Of a DNA stretch of 64,000 nt, positions 1-10,825 are shown one piece after another (positions within the stretch are counted from its first letter, which is position 1; every line of letters starts with the position of its first letter). Below the pieces are notes generated by a model. It was not told the DNA's origin. It made no database searches and was given only the letters and a program-made list of their open reading frames with translations. Position numbers and translations under genes: made by a program. Where the stretch lies: assembly GCA_028583605.1 (NCBI GenBank), contig CM053334.1, positions 23,150,226 through 23,214,225 on the forward strand, read 5' to 3'. Origin of the DNA: Dastarcus helophoroides (Eukaryota > Arthropoda > Insecta > Coleoptera > Bothrideridae).

Positions 1-1255
1 TTGTCCGAAGAAAGTCAAATTAAAAATAAAGTCAAAAAAATAGTCGAAACCTTGAGAAAAAGCCGATTTTGTAAGAGAAATTTTGCAAAAAAGATCTTAC
101 TTTTGAGAAAAAGCATTTAACCTTAGTAAAACTTCGAAATTCAAAAAAAAGGTAAATTTTAAGAGAAAAATCAAATATTTATTTTCTCTGGACTCTCTGG
201 AAGAGTCAGAGGAACTCAGGCTCCCTACCTTGCCTCAACAGGCGTCAGAAAATGTCAAATATTGTGAAAACACATCGAAATTTTGACAAACAAGTTGAAA
301 CCACCAGAAATTTGAATTAAAAAGGAGTTGAAATTCACAAAGAAATTTTTATCCTTTCACAAACATTTTAAATTTCTAAAAAATATAACTTTTTGTCAAA
401 AGATTGACCAGACTTCGAAAAAACACAAATTGTTTATAAACAAGCGAAAATTTTCAGAATCAAATAACGGCGTAGTTTTCAGGAAAAGTCAAACTTCGAG
501 AAATGACGAAATTTCGGAAAAAAAACGAAGAAGTTTTAAATTCAAAATTTTGACAGTCATCTTTCATAAAAGAAGGGTAAATTTTATGAATAAATGCATA
601 ATTTTAAATAAAAAAGTCAAATTTTGTAAAAAAATATACAAAATTTGGGAAAAAGGAAGACATTTCGAAAAAATCTTTCAAGGAAAGGGTGAATTCTGAA
701 GAATTAAAAAGTCCTCCAATTGAATACATACAAATTTTCCGTTTACTGCATGAACCTTTCTTAGCTTCAAAGAACAAAAATAATATGTTAATTGTAGAAA
801 TTTATCAACAAATCTGGTCGAAATCATATAAAAAAACTCGAAATTTGGATAAAAGTATGTTTATTCTGAATTTTTTTGTTTTCTGTTGCATTATTCCCAT
901 GTAGGCATTCAATTTTTCGTTTTTTTTCTAAAATTTTAGCTTTAATTTCAAATTTTCTATTTTTCGAAAAATTTAAACTTTAAGGTAATTTTTTTATCCA
1001 AACTGCAACTCGCAGATTCGAAAATTTTGGTTTCATGTCAAAAAAACCCTCTTATAAAGACAATTTTCAACATTTCAAGAAAAAAAAAGGTAGACATTTC
1101 GAAAAAATCTTTCAAGGAAGGGTGAATTCTGAAGAATTGGAAAGTCCTCCAATTGAATACATACAAATTTTCAGTTTGCTGTATGAAGCAGGGGGTGCAA
1201 GCGCCCCAGCATTAAACAAGGATAGGTTGTAATTTTTGAAAAAAAAAATCAAGGA
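1..1255. repeat. Degenerate purine-rich short-period repeat block
   Basis: The + strand is dominated by A-runs separated by GTC, TTC or GAAATTT, the AAAAGTCAAATTTT polarity of the window-wide degenerate repeat. Two stretches, about 655-760 and 1089-1195, are clear paralogues (both contain CATTTCGAAAAAATCTTTCA followed by GGGTGAATTCTGAAGAATT), offset by about 432 bp, so the block has a longer tandem period. Near 195-300 lies a diverged copy of an anchor segment (GTCAGAAAATGTC, then GTCGAAATTTTGA) that recurs near 15.1, 29.8, 33.1, 42.4 and 44.3 kb. Lysine-rich open frames here are composition artefacts. Confidence 0.75.
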
Positions 1256-2510
1256 ATATTTTAATTCGACAATTGAACTCTAGTATAGCTGACAGTGTCC
1301 TGTGTAGATTTTTTTGTCGTTTAGAATTTCACACGATGATGTAATGAGCGAAACGTCGAATACTTTAAATACAGCCTTTGACAGAGCCCAAGTAGCCTTC
1401 TCTGTCTCACTTTTGTCATGAATATAATGCACTGAATAATCAAAAGGATTCTTCCATGCGTAACGTACGTTTATCCTCGTGAAAAATATATAGTTCGTAT
1501 TCACGTAAAAAAGGGTAGAATCCGGCCCTGAATAATAAGCAAGATGCGGGCTTCTACCCCTTTCGCTTTTGTTTTAACTGCTCTGTTTAAAGAGACACAT
1601 TAAGAGTGAAATCACCCTTCAGAGAAACGTAAATTCTAATACATTTGGCAGCAAAGGGTGATTTTTTGGTTCAATTATTGTTATTAGACCATCCGAATTT
1701 TGAAAGGGTTGATGGAATTGTACTTTTAAATTATGTGCGGAAAGTATCTTTTATAATAATTAATGCCCGTCCTACTTTAATTCACCTTATCTAACTCCAC
1801 ACCTCGACAGCCGCAAATTTCGGTCGAAAGTCGTAGAGATTATCTCAATAAAAATTGAATATGTGCCGAAGGATAACTGAATTATTGACTGATATGCTAG
1901 AAATATTTTTAAAACGTAATTTAGCCTCAACTTATGTAAAATAAATAATGTAACAAAAAATAAAAAGAATAGAATGTAAAAAAAGCCCAAATTTTTAAGT
2001 GGTTTTCCTAAGGGTGTAACTAAATAATTTTTTTTTCATAGAAAAAACAAATAGCCCAAATTAAAACCCTAAACTTCCAGCTTCTAGGTTTTGAATTTAA
2101 AAATGTTTATCATTACCAGTTTTTGGGTTACTACAAGGAAACCGTTGGTGTCGGCCAAAAATTTTTCCCCAAATGTTTATTAATCTTTAAAAAAGTCCAC
2201 CAAAGTTAGTAATTTTTTTCCAGTAATCGCATCATGAAAGCCTTCGATACAATTTAATTTTATTTAATCTGACTGGTCGCCGAGCCTTCATGTTGTGATT
2301 TTTTATTGAATTATCACCTGTTAAGCAAAGAAATTATTTTCGACATTTACGTATCTCAAAAATTAATTGATCGAATTTTAAAGATAAAACATTTGTAGAT
2401 AACTAGGATACTTTTCAAACGATGTGTCAGTTAACCCTCCTTCCCTCTCAAGTGGGTGAAGAATCCAGAATCCAGGGTGAAGTTTGCAACAAGAAATTTA
2501 TATGAAAATA
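1256..2510. other. AT-rich sequence without a recognisable gene; small inverted repeats
   Basis: No gene is recognised. Two small imperfect inverted repeats are visible: AAGGGTAGAA near 1511-1520 with TTCTACCCCTTT near 1552-1563, and AAATCACCCTT near 1609-1619 with AAGGGTGATTT near 1654-1664. They may be remnants of foldback elements but no target duplication was found. Confidence 0.5.
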
Positions 2511-2684
2511 CAGTCAAAACCGGATATAACGACATCGTTTACAACGACGCTTCGGTTATTACGACAAAATGGCAAGGTCCAGCGATTATTTTAAAAGCTA
2601 AAAGTTATATTGCTTATAATAACTATCGGTTACAGCGTCCGTAGTTTAAGGTCCCTTCAATGTCGTTATATTCGGTTTCAGCTG
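2511..2684. mobile_element. pogo/Tigger-like MITE
   Basis: The 174-bp segment is flanked by TA on both sides (2509-2510 and 2685-2686). It starts CAGTCAAAACCGGATATAAC and its other end, read on the minus strand, is CAGCTGAAACCGAATATAAC, giving terminal inverted repeats of about 24 bp with a few mismatches. CAGT..AACC..ATATAACGA ends and TA target duplications are typical of pogo/Tigger elements of the Tc1/mariner superfamily. There is no coding capacity, so it is a non-autonomous copy that depended on a transposase elsewhere. Confidence 0.8.
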
Positions 2685-2686
2685 TA

Positions 2687-3221
2687 TGTCCTTCCATAAA
2701 TATGTCCTTTCGATCAAATATCAACCTTCCCGACGTTTTTTTTAAAAAATAACTTTCGTGGGAGTTATTGGCCCAGTTTGGTTTTCAAGATATGATACTA
2801 CATATGATACTAGCTATTACCTGTTACTTCATCATCGAACTTGAAGAAATAAATGCAATACAGCTAGAAGCAGGCTTTAAAACAATTTTTCATTTAAATC
2901 AAATTTGAAAATAATTTTTTGGTTCAAATTGTAACGTAACAGTAACGTAATATTATTAAAATCGATAATGCAGATGCTTGCTTCTATGGTAATAGTTCGA
3001 GTACCTTACAAGAGAGGCCGCTGTCAAGTCAAAGATCACAAAATTGATATTCTCTTCCTTCTCTATGATTGTTTACATCGTATAAAGGTTATTTAAGCTT
3101 TATAAATATGAGTTTGGGATAAGAACTAGCCTTCTTCTTCGTAAGTAATGTCTATAGCAATTTTAATCAAATTTGCTTTAGTAATTGAAGAATGAAAAGC
3201 AAACAAACCTGAAAGATAAAT
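2687..3221. other. AT-rich unique sequence, nothing recognised
   Basis: No long open frame, RNA gene or repeat end is recognisable here. It separates the pogo-like MITE from the LTR-like repeat. Confidence 0.5.
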
Positions 3222-3686
3222 ATTATTGCGTGTTATCGGCTTAATAAATAAAACTTCGTAAATTGTAAACATTTTAATTCAAACTTATTTCAGAACACTT
3301 AACTATCTGACTATCTAATTATCTGACTATCTGACTGACTAGCTGACTTGAGGAAAAGTCGACCGCGTATTTCAATAACTAAAACTTCGTGAACTGGAAA
3401 CACTTTATTTCAAAGTTATTTCAGAACACTTAACTATCTGACTATTTAACTATCTGACTATCTAATTATCTGACTATTTGACTGACTAACTGACTTAAGG
3501 GTAAGACGACCGCGTATTTATACCATTTCGGTTTCTAGAAGAGATTCACCTCACAGATCGGGCTCGAGCAAGCTGCTTGTCTGTCCGTATGATTCATTTT
3601 CGCTGCCGCTTCCCTTGAACAAATATTTCCATAGAGTTCCTTACACTACACAATTACTAATACAAATACAACTACAACTCGTTACA
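3222..3686 (-). repeat. Putative solo LTR (Ty3/gypsy-like) with internal duplication
   Basis: The segment resembles the gypsy LTR at 18879-19225 in layout: a TTATCGG motif near the left edge, an AATAAA-rich stretch, CTGACTGACT repeats, a GACCGC(G/C) block abutting a TATA box (minus strand TATAAATA at 3515-3522), and a GTTACA end at 3681-3686. A stretch of about 130 bp is present twice (from about 3250 and 3382; both contain ATTTCAGAACACTTAACTAT). No internal retrotransposon sequence adjoins it, so it would be a solo LTR. I could not identify a convincing target-site duplication, so the exact ends are uncertain. Confidence 0.45.
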
Positions 3687-3784
3687 ATATTATATAAGTT
3701 AGGGTTTAGAATAACGATCTATGACATCGAATTAATTCCACTTCAAATATAAAATTGTTTTACTTGATATTGAATTACAAACCT

Positions 3785-4345
3785 TGTTCCCTGAAACCAA
3801 GAGATACTCTCTGAAAATGATAGCTTGCCTTTCGAAACGCGTTAGAGCAACCGTTCTTGTTGGGATAATAAGCCTTGTATATACGAATATATACAAGTTT
3901 ATTACGATGCAATTGAAATCTAATTTTATTGGAATCTAATGAAAACTAGACTGCAATTGCAAAGTTCACGTAGATGAGGCAAAGCTTGTATCACGGGTTG
4001 CATCGCAACATCCATAGATACAAACGTTCTCGGCGTGACTTTACTTTCATCTAGTTTTGACAAATGCTTAAAATTGAAAATATGTACAACCGCAACCATA
4101 GACTAGTTTCGGCCTTTCTTGGCCTCATCAGCATGGTACGGTGGTTGTATACACTTCCAACTTAAAGCCGTTAGCCAGTCGACTTAAGCACGTTTAACTG
4201 TTTAATTACAGAACATTTGATTGGTCTTTTGTCAAAACCTTTCTTGTGTTTTTTAATCTTTCTTGGTTTCAGGGGACAAAATTTGTATTTCAATTTTTGA
4301 AGATAACCAAGGACCAGTCTGTTCCACCAAAATTACTTGATATTT
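3785..4345. repeat. Hammerhead-bearing dispersed repeat, left cluster
   Basis: Three related pieces lie here. At 3785-3860 a short inverted segment (TCCCTGAAACCAAGAGA) is followed by a hammerhead-like core (CTGAAAA at 3811-3817, GAAA at 3834-3837, CGCG then TT, AGAG at 3844-3847). At 4085-4149 a canonical hammerhead is on the minus strand. At about 4235-4345 the common downstream part of the family occurs (TTTAATCTTTCTTGGTTTCA then GGGGACAA, then AAGATAACCAAGGACCAGT and TTCCACCAAAA). The same modules recur near 10.7, 12.4, 14.6, 41.9 and 52.3 kb. No protein is encoded; the parent may be a Penelope-like element or a retrozyme-type non-autonomous element, which is inference. Confidence 0.65.
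4085..4149 (-). ncRNA. Hammerhead ribozyme, type I, minimal stem III
   Basis: Reading the minus strand, all conserved positions of the hammerhead self-cleaving RNA are present. CUGAUGA lies at 4131-4125; stem II is GGCC (4124-4121) with GGCC (4114-4111) around an AAGAAA loop; GAAA is at 4110-4107; then CUAG, UC, with predicted cleavage 3' of C4101. Stem I has six inner pairs (4137-4132 with 4100-4095), an internal loop, and seven outer pairs (4149-4143 with 4091-4085). The very short, self-complementary stem III (CUAG) is like that of hammerheads in Penelope-like elements and retrozymes, which act mainly as dimers. The motif and pairing are seen directly; activity and element assignment are inference. 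Confidence 0.85.
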
Positions 4346-4749
4346 ACTTTTAAAAGTGATTCCTAAAATTTTTTACATTGCGGTATCGAGGAATAATTAA
4401 TTAATAAACCCCTGCATATAAAGGGGTGTAAAAATTGATTCTTTTATGTTACGATGTGGATATAAAAATTCAATAAAATACCCCTCGTAGTGGACATTGG
4501 ACAATGTAGAAGAGATCACATTGCAATATCGAATGCGCCACGAAGAGCCCTCGGGACAGTAAAAAGGACCCTTGGTGCTTCCCATTGCCACCGTCAACAT
4601 AAAAATCGCCCGATAAAAGGTTAAACGGTGTAAAAACACCGAATTTGTCTTTATTTCAACATCGATTTGGAAAGGGATTTTCGAGGGTTAGAATCCCTTT
4701 CACAAAGCTGCGGTTTAACACGTTTATTACTAAAAGAGTTCGTCTAGAT
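4346..4749. other. Unique AT-rich sequence with short hairpins
   Basis: No gene is recognised. Two perfect short hairpins are present: GGTGT at 4627-4631 with ACACC at 4636-4640, and GAAAGGGATT at 4670-4679 with AATCCCTTTC at 4692-4701. Their role, if any, is unknown. Confidence 0.5.
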
Positions 4750-4860
4750 CAGGGGTCGGCAAACCGCGGCTCGCGAGCCGCGTGCGGCTTTTTTAAGAGA
4801 CAATTGCGGCTCTTGAAGTTGTCCTACAAAAATAAATAAATAAATAAAAGCTAGAGTGGA
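4750..4860. mobile_element. hAT-type non-autonomous element, one end only
   Basis: The segment begins CAGGGGTCGGCAAACCGCGG and continues with palindromic GCGGCTCGCGAGCCGC, then GTGCGGCT. This is the familiar terminus of a widespread class of hAT-type MITEs. The octamer directly before it is GTCTAGAT (4742-4749). I could not find the matching opposite terminus, so the right end is set where the GC-rich similarity fades into an AATA-rich stretch near 4830-4860. Probably a truncated copy. Confidence 0.6.
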
Positions 4861-4879
4861 CAGACACGCAGAAAATGAG

Positions 4880-6335
4880 TACTCATTAAATAAGTGACCT
4901 ATACAAGTCGAAATTTTCAAAAATACTTTTCTAGGAATTTTTACTTTTTTCTGAAATTTTGACAAAAAAAGTTTTAATTTCAAGAAGTATTTTGCCAAAA
5001 TTTTTGATTGATTGGTATTAACATTTTAAAAAACCACATCAAATTTGAAATTTCTAGAAAAACACCAATTCGGGGAGACGAAACTTCAAAAAAATATTTT
5101 TTTCGTGATTTTTACTTTTCTATTTGTAAATTTTCTACAGCCTTGAAATCTGTGAAAAAATTTGAATCACTTTAGTGAGAAAAAAATCCTGATTTACAGA
5201 AGCAGCAAATATTAAAGTTAAAAATTCCCAGAAAGGGCCAAATTTTGAGAAAAAGGATACGATTTCGAAAAAATTAAGAAAAAGGGACTTCGAAAAAATT
5301 GAGAAAAAGAAACTTCGAAAAAATTGAGAAAAAGGGACTTCGAAAAAATAGAGAAAAAGAGACTTCGAAAAAATAGAGAAAAAAAGACTTCGAAAAAATA
5401 GAGAAAAAGAGACTTCGAAAAAATTGAGAAATAATAAGAGGCTTCAAAAAAATTGACCAAAAGGCAGAGATTTAGAGAAAAATGAATTTACCAAAAGTTC
5501 CCAAAAAAGGCAGGATTTTAGAAAAAAAAACGTCGAATTTCGACAATAGATTGAAACCCAAAACAAATTAAAAACCTGAAATTTTTAGATAAATTTGAAT
5601 GTTTTGAAAAATTGTAAAATATTAAACAGATCAATTGTAAAAAAAACTGAAAGCTTAAAAAAATTGTCGAATTTAAAAAAGTCGAAGTTTTTCAGAGAAG
5701 AATAATAAGTCAAATTTTAGGAAAAATTTCAAGGAAAATGTCAATTTTAAAAAAAGCTCGAAATTTCGAACAACAATTTGCAATTTTCCAGTAAAATTTA
5801 AATTTCGAAAAGAAAAAGGAATTTCGACAAAACGATTTAAAAAAATCCAAATTTTCTTATAAATTCAAATTTTAAGAAAATAAGTAAAATAACTTCGAAA
5901 GAAAAGAGAATGTCGATAACACTTCCAGTTTAGAGAAAAGAACTGAATTTAAAAAAAAGTCAAAATTTCCCAAGAAAAATCAAAGTTCGAGAAAAAATCA
6001 AATTTTTAGATTTGAAAATAGATAAATTTCGTTCGAAATAAAAGCTAAAATGTCCAGAAAAAAGATTAGTTTTGAAAAATAGATTTCGAAAAAAATGAAT
6101 TTGTCAAATGTTTTTAAAAAAAGCAAAATTTCAGAAAAAAACTTCGGATTTTGACAATAGATTGAAATTCGCAAAACAAATTTAAAAACCTGAACTGTTT
6201 AGACAAATTTAAATTTTGAGACGATTATAAAATTTCGGAAAAGTAATTGTAAAAAATTAAACGCTCGAAAAAATTGTCTAACCTTTTCCAAAGTAGAAGT
6301 TTTTCAGAGAACAAGAAAATAAAAAATTTGAAACC
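4880..6335. repeat. Purine-polarity degenerate repeat block
   Basis: The + strand is A/G-rich with GAAAAAGTCGAAATTTT-like motifs. Within it, 5262-5437 is a cleaner 25-bp tandem array; the rest is more diverged. The polarity flips to pyrimidine-rich at about 6335. Confidence 0.75.
5262..5437. repeat. 25-bp tandem array
   Basis: ACTTCGAAAAAA starts at 5287, 5312, 5337, 5362, 5387 and 5412, exactly 25 bp apart, with diverged copies on either side. Unit: GAGAAAAAG(G/A)GACTTCGAA plus an AAAAAT tail. The small number of differences between copies suggests recent expansion compared with the surrounding degenerate repeat. Confidence 0.9.
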
Positions 6336-9134
6336 AGTTATTTAGTTAAAATCATCGTTTTTTTTTATTTCAGGTTTATTTTAAGATTTGGAATATAAAT
6401 TTTTGTTAAAAATTTTAATTTCCATGAAGATCTTGACATTTTTTAAAATCTTAATTTATTTTGAGAATTTTTACTTTTGAAAACATGTATTTAGTTAAAA
6501 TTATTGTTTTTTTTATTTCCAGTTTATTTTAAGATTTTAAATATCGATTTTTGTTAAAAATTTTAATTTCCTGAAAGCTTTGGAAATTTTTCGAAATTTT
6601 GATTTATTTTCAATATTTCGATTTAGTTAAAAGTGCCATTTTGTTTGACTTTCGAGTTTTTTTAGGATTTTTATTTTTGATTTTTGTTGAAAATTTGTTC
6701 TTTTGTTGAACATTTCGACATTTCTGAAATTTCGAGTTTTGAAAACTTTTATTTAATTGAAATCTTAATTTTTTTTTAATTTAGATTTAGATTCCTATTT
6801 TTGATTTTTCTTGAAAATTTTAATTTTTTGGAACATTTCGACATTTTTGAAAATTTTGACTTATTTTGAAAATGTCAACTCTTTAACAAGTTTGCCTTCT
6901 TTCAACATTTTGACCTGTTTGCTAAATTTCAACTTTTTTGAGATTTTTTTTTCTTGGAATTTTTCATTTTTCTGTTTTGTCTTTAATGAAATTTGGATAT
7001 TTTTCGAAAATTTTGTTAAAAAATTTGTATGGTTCCTCAAAATTGATAACATGGATTTAGTTAAAATTGTCATTTTCTTTTAATTTCAAGTTTTTTAGGA
7101 TTTCAGTTTTCGATTTTTGTTGAAAATTTGACCTGTTTTGAACATTTTGACATTTTTAAAAATTTCAATCTATTTTGAATATTTCGACTTATTTTGAAAA
7201 TTTCGATTATGGAAAATTTTTATTTAGGTGAAATTTTCGTTTTTTGTCAAATTTCGAGTTTTTTAAAACTTCAAATTTCGATTTTTGTTACAAATTTTAT
7301 TTTTTCTAAACATTGTGACATTTTTCACATTTTCGACTTATTTTGAATATTTTGACATTTGAAAACAGTTGATTAGTTAAATTTATCGTTTTATTTTTAA
7401 TTTCGAGTTTATTTTGAGGTTTTGAATTTTGATTTTCATTAGAAGTTTTAATTTCCTTGAAGATTTTGACATTTTTCAAAATTTGATTTATTTTGAAAAT
7501 TTCGACTTTTGAAAACATTTAGTTAAAAGTTCTATTTTTTTTAAATTTGAGTTTTTCTAAGATTTTGATTTTCGATTTTTTTGAAAATTTGATCTTTTTT
7601 GAACATTTCGATATTTTCGAAAACTTTCGTTAAAAGTTTAAATTTTCTTAAAGATTTTGACATTTTTCTAAATTTTGACTTCTTTTGAAAATTTCGACTT
7701 TTACAAACGTTTATTTAGTTAAAATTTTATATATTTTTTTACTTCGATTGTTTTAAGATTCCGATTTTCGATTTGTCTTGAAAATTTTAATTTTTTGAAA
7801 CATTTCGATCATTTTGAAACTTTTGACTTATTTTGAAAGTGTCAACTCTTTAACAAGTTTGCCTTTTTCCAACATTTTGACTTATTTGCGAGGTTTCAAC
7901 TTTTTTAAAATTTCTTTTTTTTTTCTTGGAATTTATTATCTATTTTGTCTTTAATGAAATTTGGATATTTTCAAAAATTTTTTTACAACATTTGTATCGT
8001 TCCTCAAAATTAATAACATGGATTTAGTTAAAATTGTCATTTTCTTTTAATTTCAAGTTTTTTTAAGATTTCAGTTTTTGATTTTTGTTGAAAATTTGAC
8101 CTTTTTTAACATTTTGACATTTAAGAAAATTTCAACATATTATGAATATTTCGATTTCGGAAAATAATTTTTTAGCTAAAATTTTTTTTTTGCCTAATTT
8201 CAAGTTTTTTTAAGACTTTAAATTTCAATTGTTTTTAAAAATTTTAAATGTTTCAAACATTTTGACATTTTTCAAATTTTCGATTTATTTTGAATATTTC
8301 GACATTTGAAAACATTTACTTAGCTTAAATTATCGTTTTATTTTAATTTTGGCTTTATTTTAAGTTCAAGAATTTCGATTTTCGTTAAAAATTTTAATTT
8401 CCATAAAGATTTTGACATTTTTCATAATTTTGATTTATTTGGAAAATTTCGACATTTGAAAACACGTATTTAGTTAAAAATTTCAATTTTTTTGACTTTC
8501 GACTTTTTTAAGATTTCAATTTTTGACTTTTGTTGAAAATTTGATCTTTTTTGAACATTTTGACATTTTTCAAAATTTCGACTTATTTGGAAAATTTTGA
8601 CTTTTGAAAACGTTTATTTCTTAACAAGTTCGCCTTTTTTTACATTTTGACCTATTTGCTAAATTTCAATTTTTTTTCAAAAATTTCTTTTTTTTAGAAT
8701 TTAATAGTTTCTTAATTTCTATAAAGACTCTGACATTTTTCATAATTTTTATTTATTTTAAAAGTTTTGACTTTTGAAAACACGTATTTAGTTAAAAATT
8801 CCAATTGTTTTGACTTTCGAGTTTTTTAAGATTTCAATGTTTGACTTTTGTTGAATATTTGATCTTTTTTCAACATTTCAATATTTTTCAAAATTTCGAC
8901 TTATTTTGAAAATTTTGACTTTTGAAAACCTTTATTCCTTAACAAGTTTGCCTTTTTTTTAAACATTTTGACGTATTTGCTAAATTTCAATATTTTTCAA
9001 AATTTCTTTTTTTTGTAATTTAAATTTTTCTATTTTGTCTTTAATGAAATTTGGACATTTTTCGAAAATTTTGTTACACAGTTTGTACCGTTTCTCAAAA
9101 TTTTTAATGTTTATTCAAAATATTAAATTGTTTG
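6336..9134. repeat. Pyrimidine-polarity repeat block with 150-bp and ~960-bp units
   Basis: The + strand is T-rich (TTTTGACATTTTTCAAAATTT type). A landmark TTTAGTTAAAA-like motif recurs roughly every 150 bp (for example 7055, 7224, 7373, 7515). The series repeats near 8025, 8172, 8319 and 8468, giving a higher-order period of about 946-970 bp. Another landmark, AACTCTTTAACAAGTTTGCC, occurs near 6880 and 7845, and related versions near 8618 and 8940. The open frames in this block follow base composition and are not genes. Confidence 0.8.
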
Positions 9135-9571
9135 TACAGGGTGAGCAAAACTCGATGTCTCAGCGCTATTATACAAAAAGGAACAGCGATATAAGAAATC
9201 TAAAAAGAGATTCTTTCATTGGAGCGAATAAGATCCATTTTAAGCTCAATTTGCATATTTTTCCACATTTGGAAATCAAACAAATGACATCATTGATATT
9301 TTTTCTCCAGAAACATACCTACATTTTTGTATATTTAAAAAAAACTACTTTCTCTGAACACATTTTGTAAACAAACAAATTTGATATCTTTTTTTCGTTA
9401 AAAAGTTATAAGCAAATTTATTGTAAAACATGTATTATTAAAAATTCGCAATTGGTACGATTTGGAAAAAAATGTTTTAAATGTTTTTAGGTTAGAATAA
9501 CATGTTTGGGATATCCCAGAGAGTATTTACCTGCTCTTCTAGAGTTCTTTTGAAATTTTTCATAAATAATA

Positions 9572-10246
9572 TAGGGTAAGTCCGGAAGAATGGGCCAACG
9601 CAAAACTGGAGATACTAGACACCAAAATATTACGATTAAGATCAACAGGCCTTATACTAATATGACTGGTTAAAGAGATACTGGGCGTCCAAAGTTTAAA
9701 TTTTATTCCGAAATTTCTCAACAATTGGGGAAGATTTGGTCCTATAAATTCAATATTTTAGCTTTAGACAACTTTAACTTACTTTAGCTTACTTTAGCTT
9801 TACTTTAGCTTTACTTTAGCTTACTTTAGCTTACTTTAGCTTACTTTAGCTTACTTTAGCTTACTTTAGCTTTAAACAACTTAAACAAGAGTACCAATTC
9901 TTTGCAGAGTTGATTGTTCTTTTATAATGACTACTTGTTTTAAGTATAACTCAACAGATAAAAGAAAATGTTTTAATTTACATAAATGAAACTAGCGCCT
10001 TCTAGGGGCAACGTCAATATAAATTCAAAATTCGTAATTCTGACACCGAAAATCATAATATTCCCAAATATTAAATTTAAAGCATTAAAACTTTCTCAAT
10101 TATTAAAAAAATTCAGAATAAAATTTAAATTTTGAACGCCCTTAAACCAGCCACATAGGTACGAGGCATATTGAGCTCAATCGTAATGTTTTGATGTCTA
10201 GTTTCCCCAGTTTAGCATTTGTCCATTCTTTCTGACTCACCCTATA
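9572..10246. mobile_element. Inner foldback element nested in the outer one
   Basis: The left arm starts TATAGGGTAAGTCCGGAAGA at about 9570 and the right arm ends TCTGACTCACCCTATA at about 10246. Read inward, both arms share AAGAATGG and AAACTGG and continue similarly for over 150 bp (for example AAATTTTATTCCGAA against TTCAGAATAAAATTT). The element carries an ACTTTAGCTT tandem array in its middle. The arms are diverged by substitutions and small indels, so it is not recent. It probably belongs to a TA-target superfamily. Confidence 0.65.
9776..9873. repeat. 10-bp tandem repeat (ACTTTAGCTT)n
   Basis: About ten near-perfect copies of ACTTTAGCTT, two with one extra T, lie within the inner foldback element. 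Confidence 0.95.
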
Positions 10247-10700
10247 TATCATTTACGTGAACATTTTTCCAAATCAAATGGCAACATAAAATGTTTGTCA
10301 ACCATTAATTCAGTTATTGACAGATGTCACTACACTTTAATTTTTAATTTATTGCATTTCTAGGATCTATTTGCCTAAATCGTAGTAATTACGAATTCTT
10401 GATGATATTCTTTTTTTACAATAAAATTGCTTATAACTTTTTATCAAAAAAGATACCAAATTTTTTTGTTACAAAATTTGTTTAGAAATGTAGGTCTTTT
10501 TGAATATGTAGAAATACAGGTATTTTCTGGAAAAAAAAGTTCAACGACGTCATTACTTTGGTTTCCAAGTCTGGAAAAATATGCAAATTTGACTTAAAAT
10601 GGACCTTATTCAATCCAATTTAAGACCCTTTTTTCAGATTTCTTATATCGTTTTTCCTTTTCTTATAATAGAGCTGAGACATCGAGTTTCGCTCACCCTG

Positions 10701-10825
10701 TGATATCAATGCTGAAGAGGATAGCTTGGAAATCGAAACACGTTAGAGCAACTATTGTTGTATTTTTTAATTTTTATTGCTTTCAGGAGACAAGAAGTCT
10801 ATATCAATTTTGTATTAAAACACTT
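10701..10825 (+). repeat. Hammerhead-like dispersed repeat copy
   Basis: Contains CTGAAGAGGATAGC, GAAACACGTTAGAGCAAC, then TTGTTGTATTTTTTAA and GCTTTCAGGAGACAAG, matching the family at 3.8, 41.9 and 52.3 kb. CTGAAGA, GAAA and a short CACG stem III are in hammerhead order, but stem II is decayed. It directly abuts the right end of the outer foldback element. Confidence 0.6.

Larger units (their letters stand above)
9137..10700. mobile_element. Foldback DNA element (outer), CAGGGTGAGC ends
   Basis: The left end CAGGGTGAGCAAAACTCGAT at 9137 is mirrored by ATCGAGTTTCGCTCACCCTG ending at 10700. Inverted similarity extends about 300 bp on both sides (about 9137-9445 and 10390-10700) and includes GTTATAAGCAAATTTATTGT against ACAATAAAATTGCTTATAAC. 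TA precedes the left end; TG follows the right end, so the expected TA duplication is decayed or the family differs. It has no coding capacity. A second foldback is inserted in its centre. Confidence 0.75.

Noticed and set aside
328..699. 123-codon lysine-rich open frame
   Set aside because: Composition artefact of the A-rich degenerate repeat; no domain, and the same peptide character arises in every purine-polarity block.
2456..2644. 62-codon open frame near the pogo-like element
   Set aside because: It overlaps the MITE terminus and has no similarity to a transposase.
4627..4701. Short perfect hairpins resembling bacterial terminators
   Set aside because: The window is eukaryotic, there is no upstream gene, and short hairpins of this size are expected by chance in this composition.
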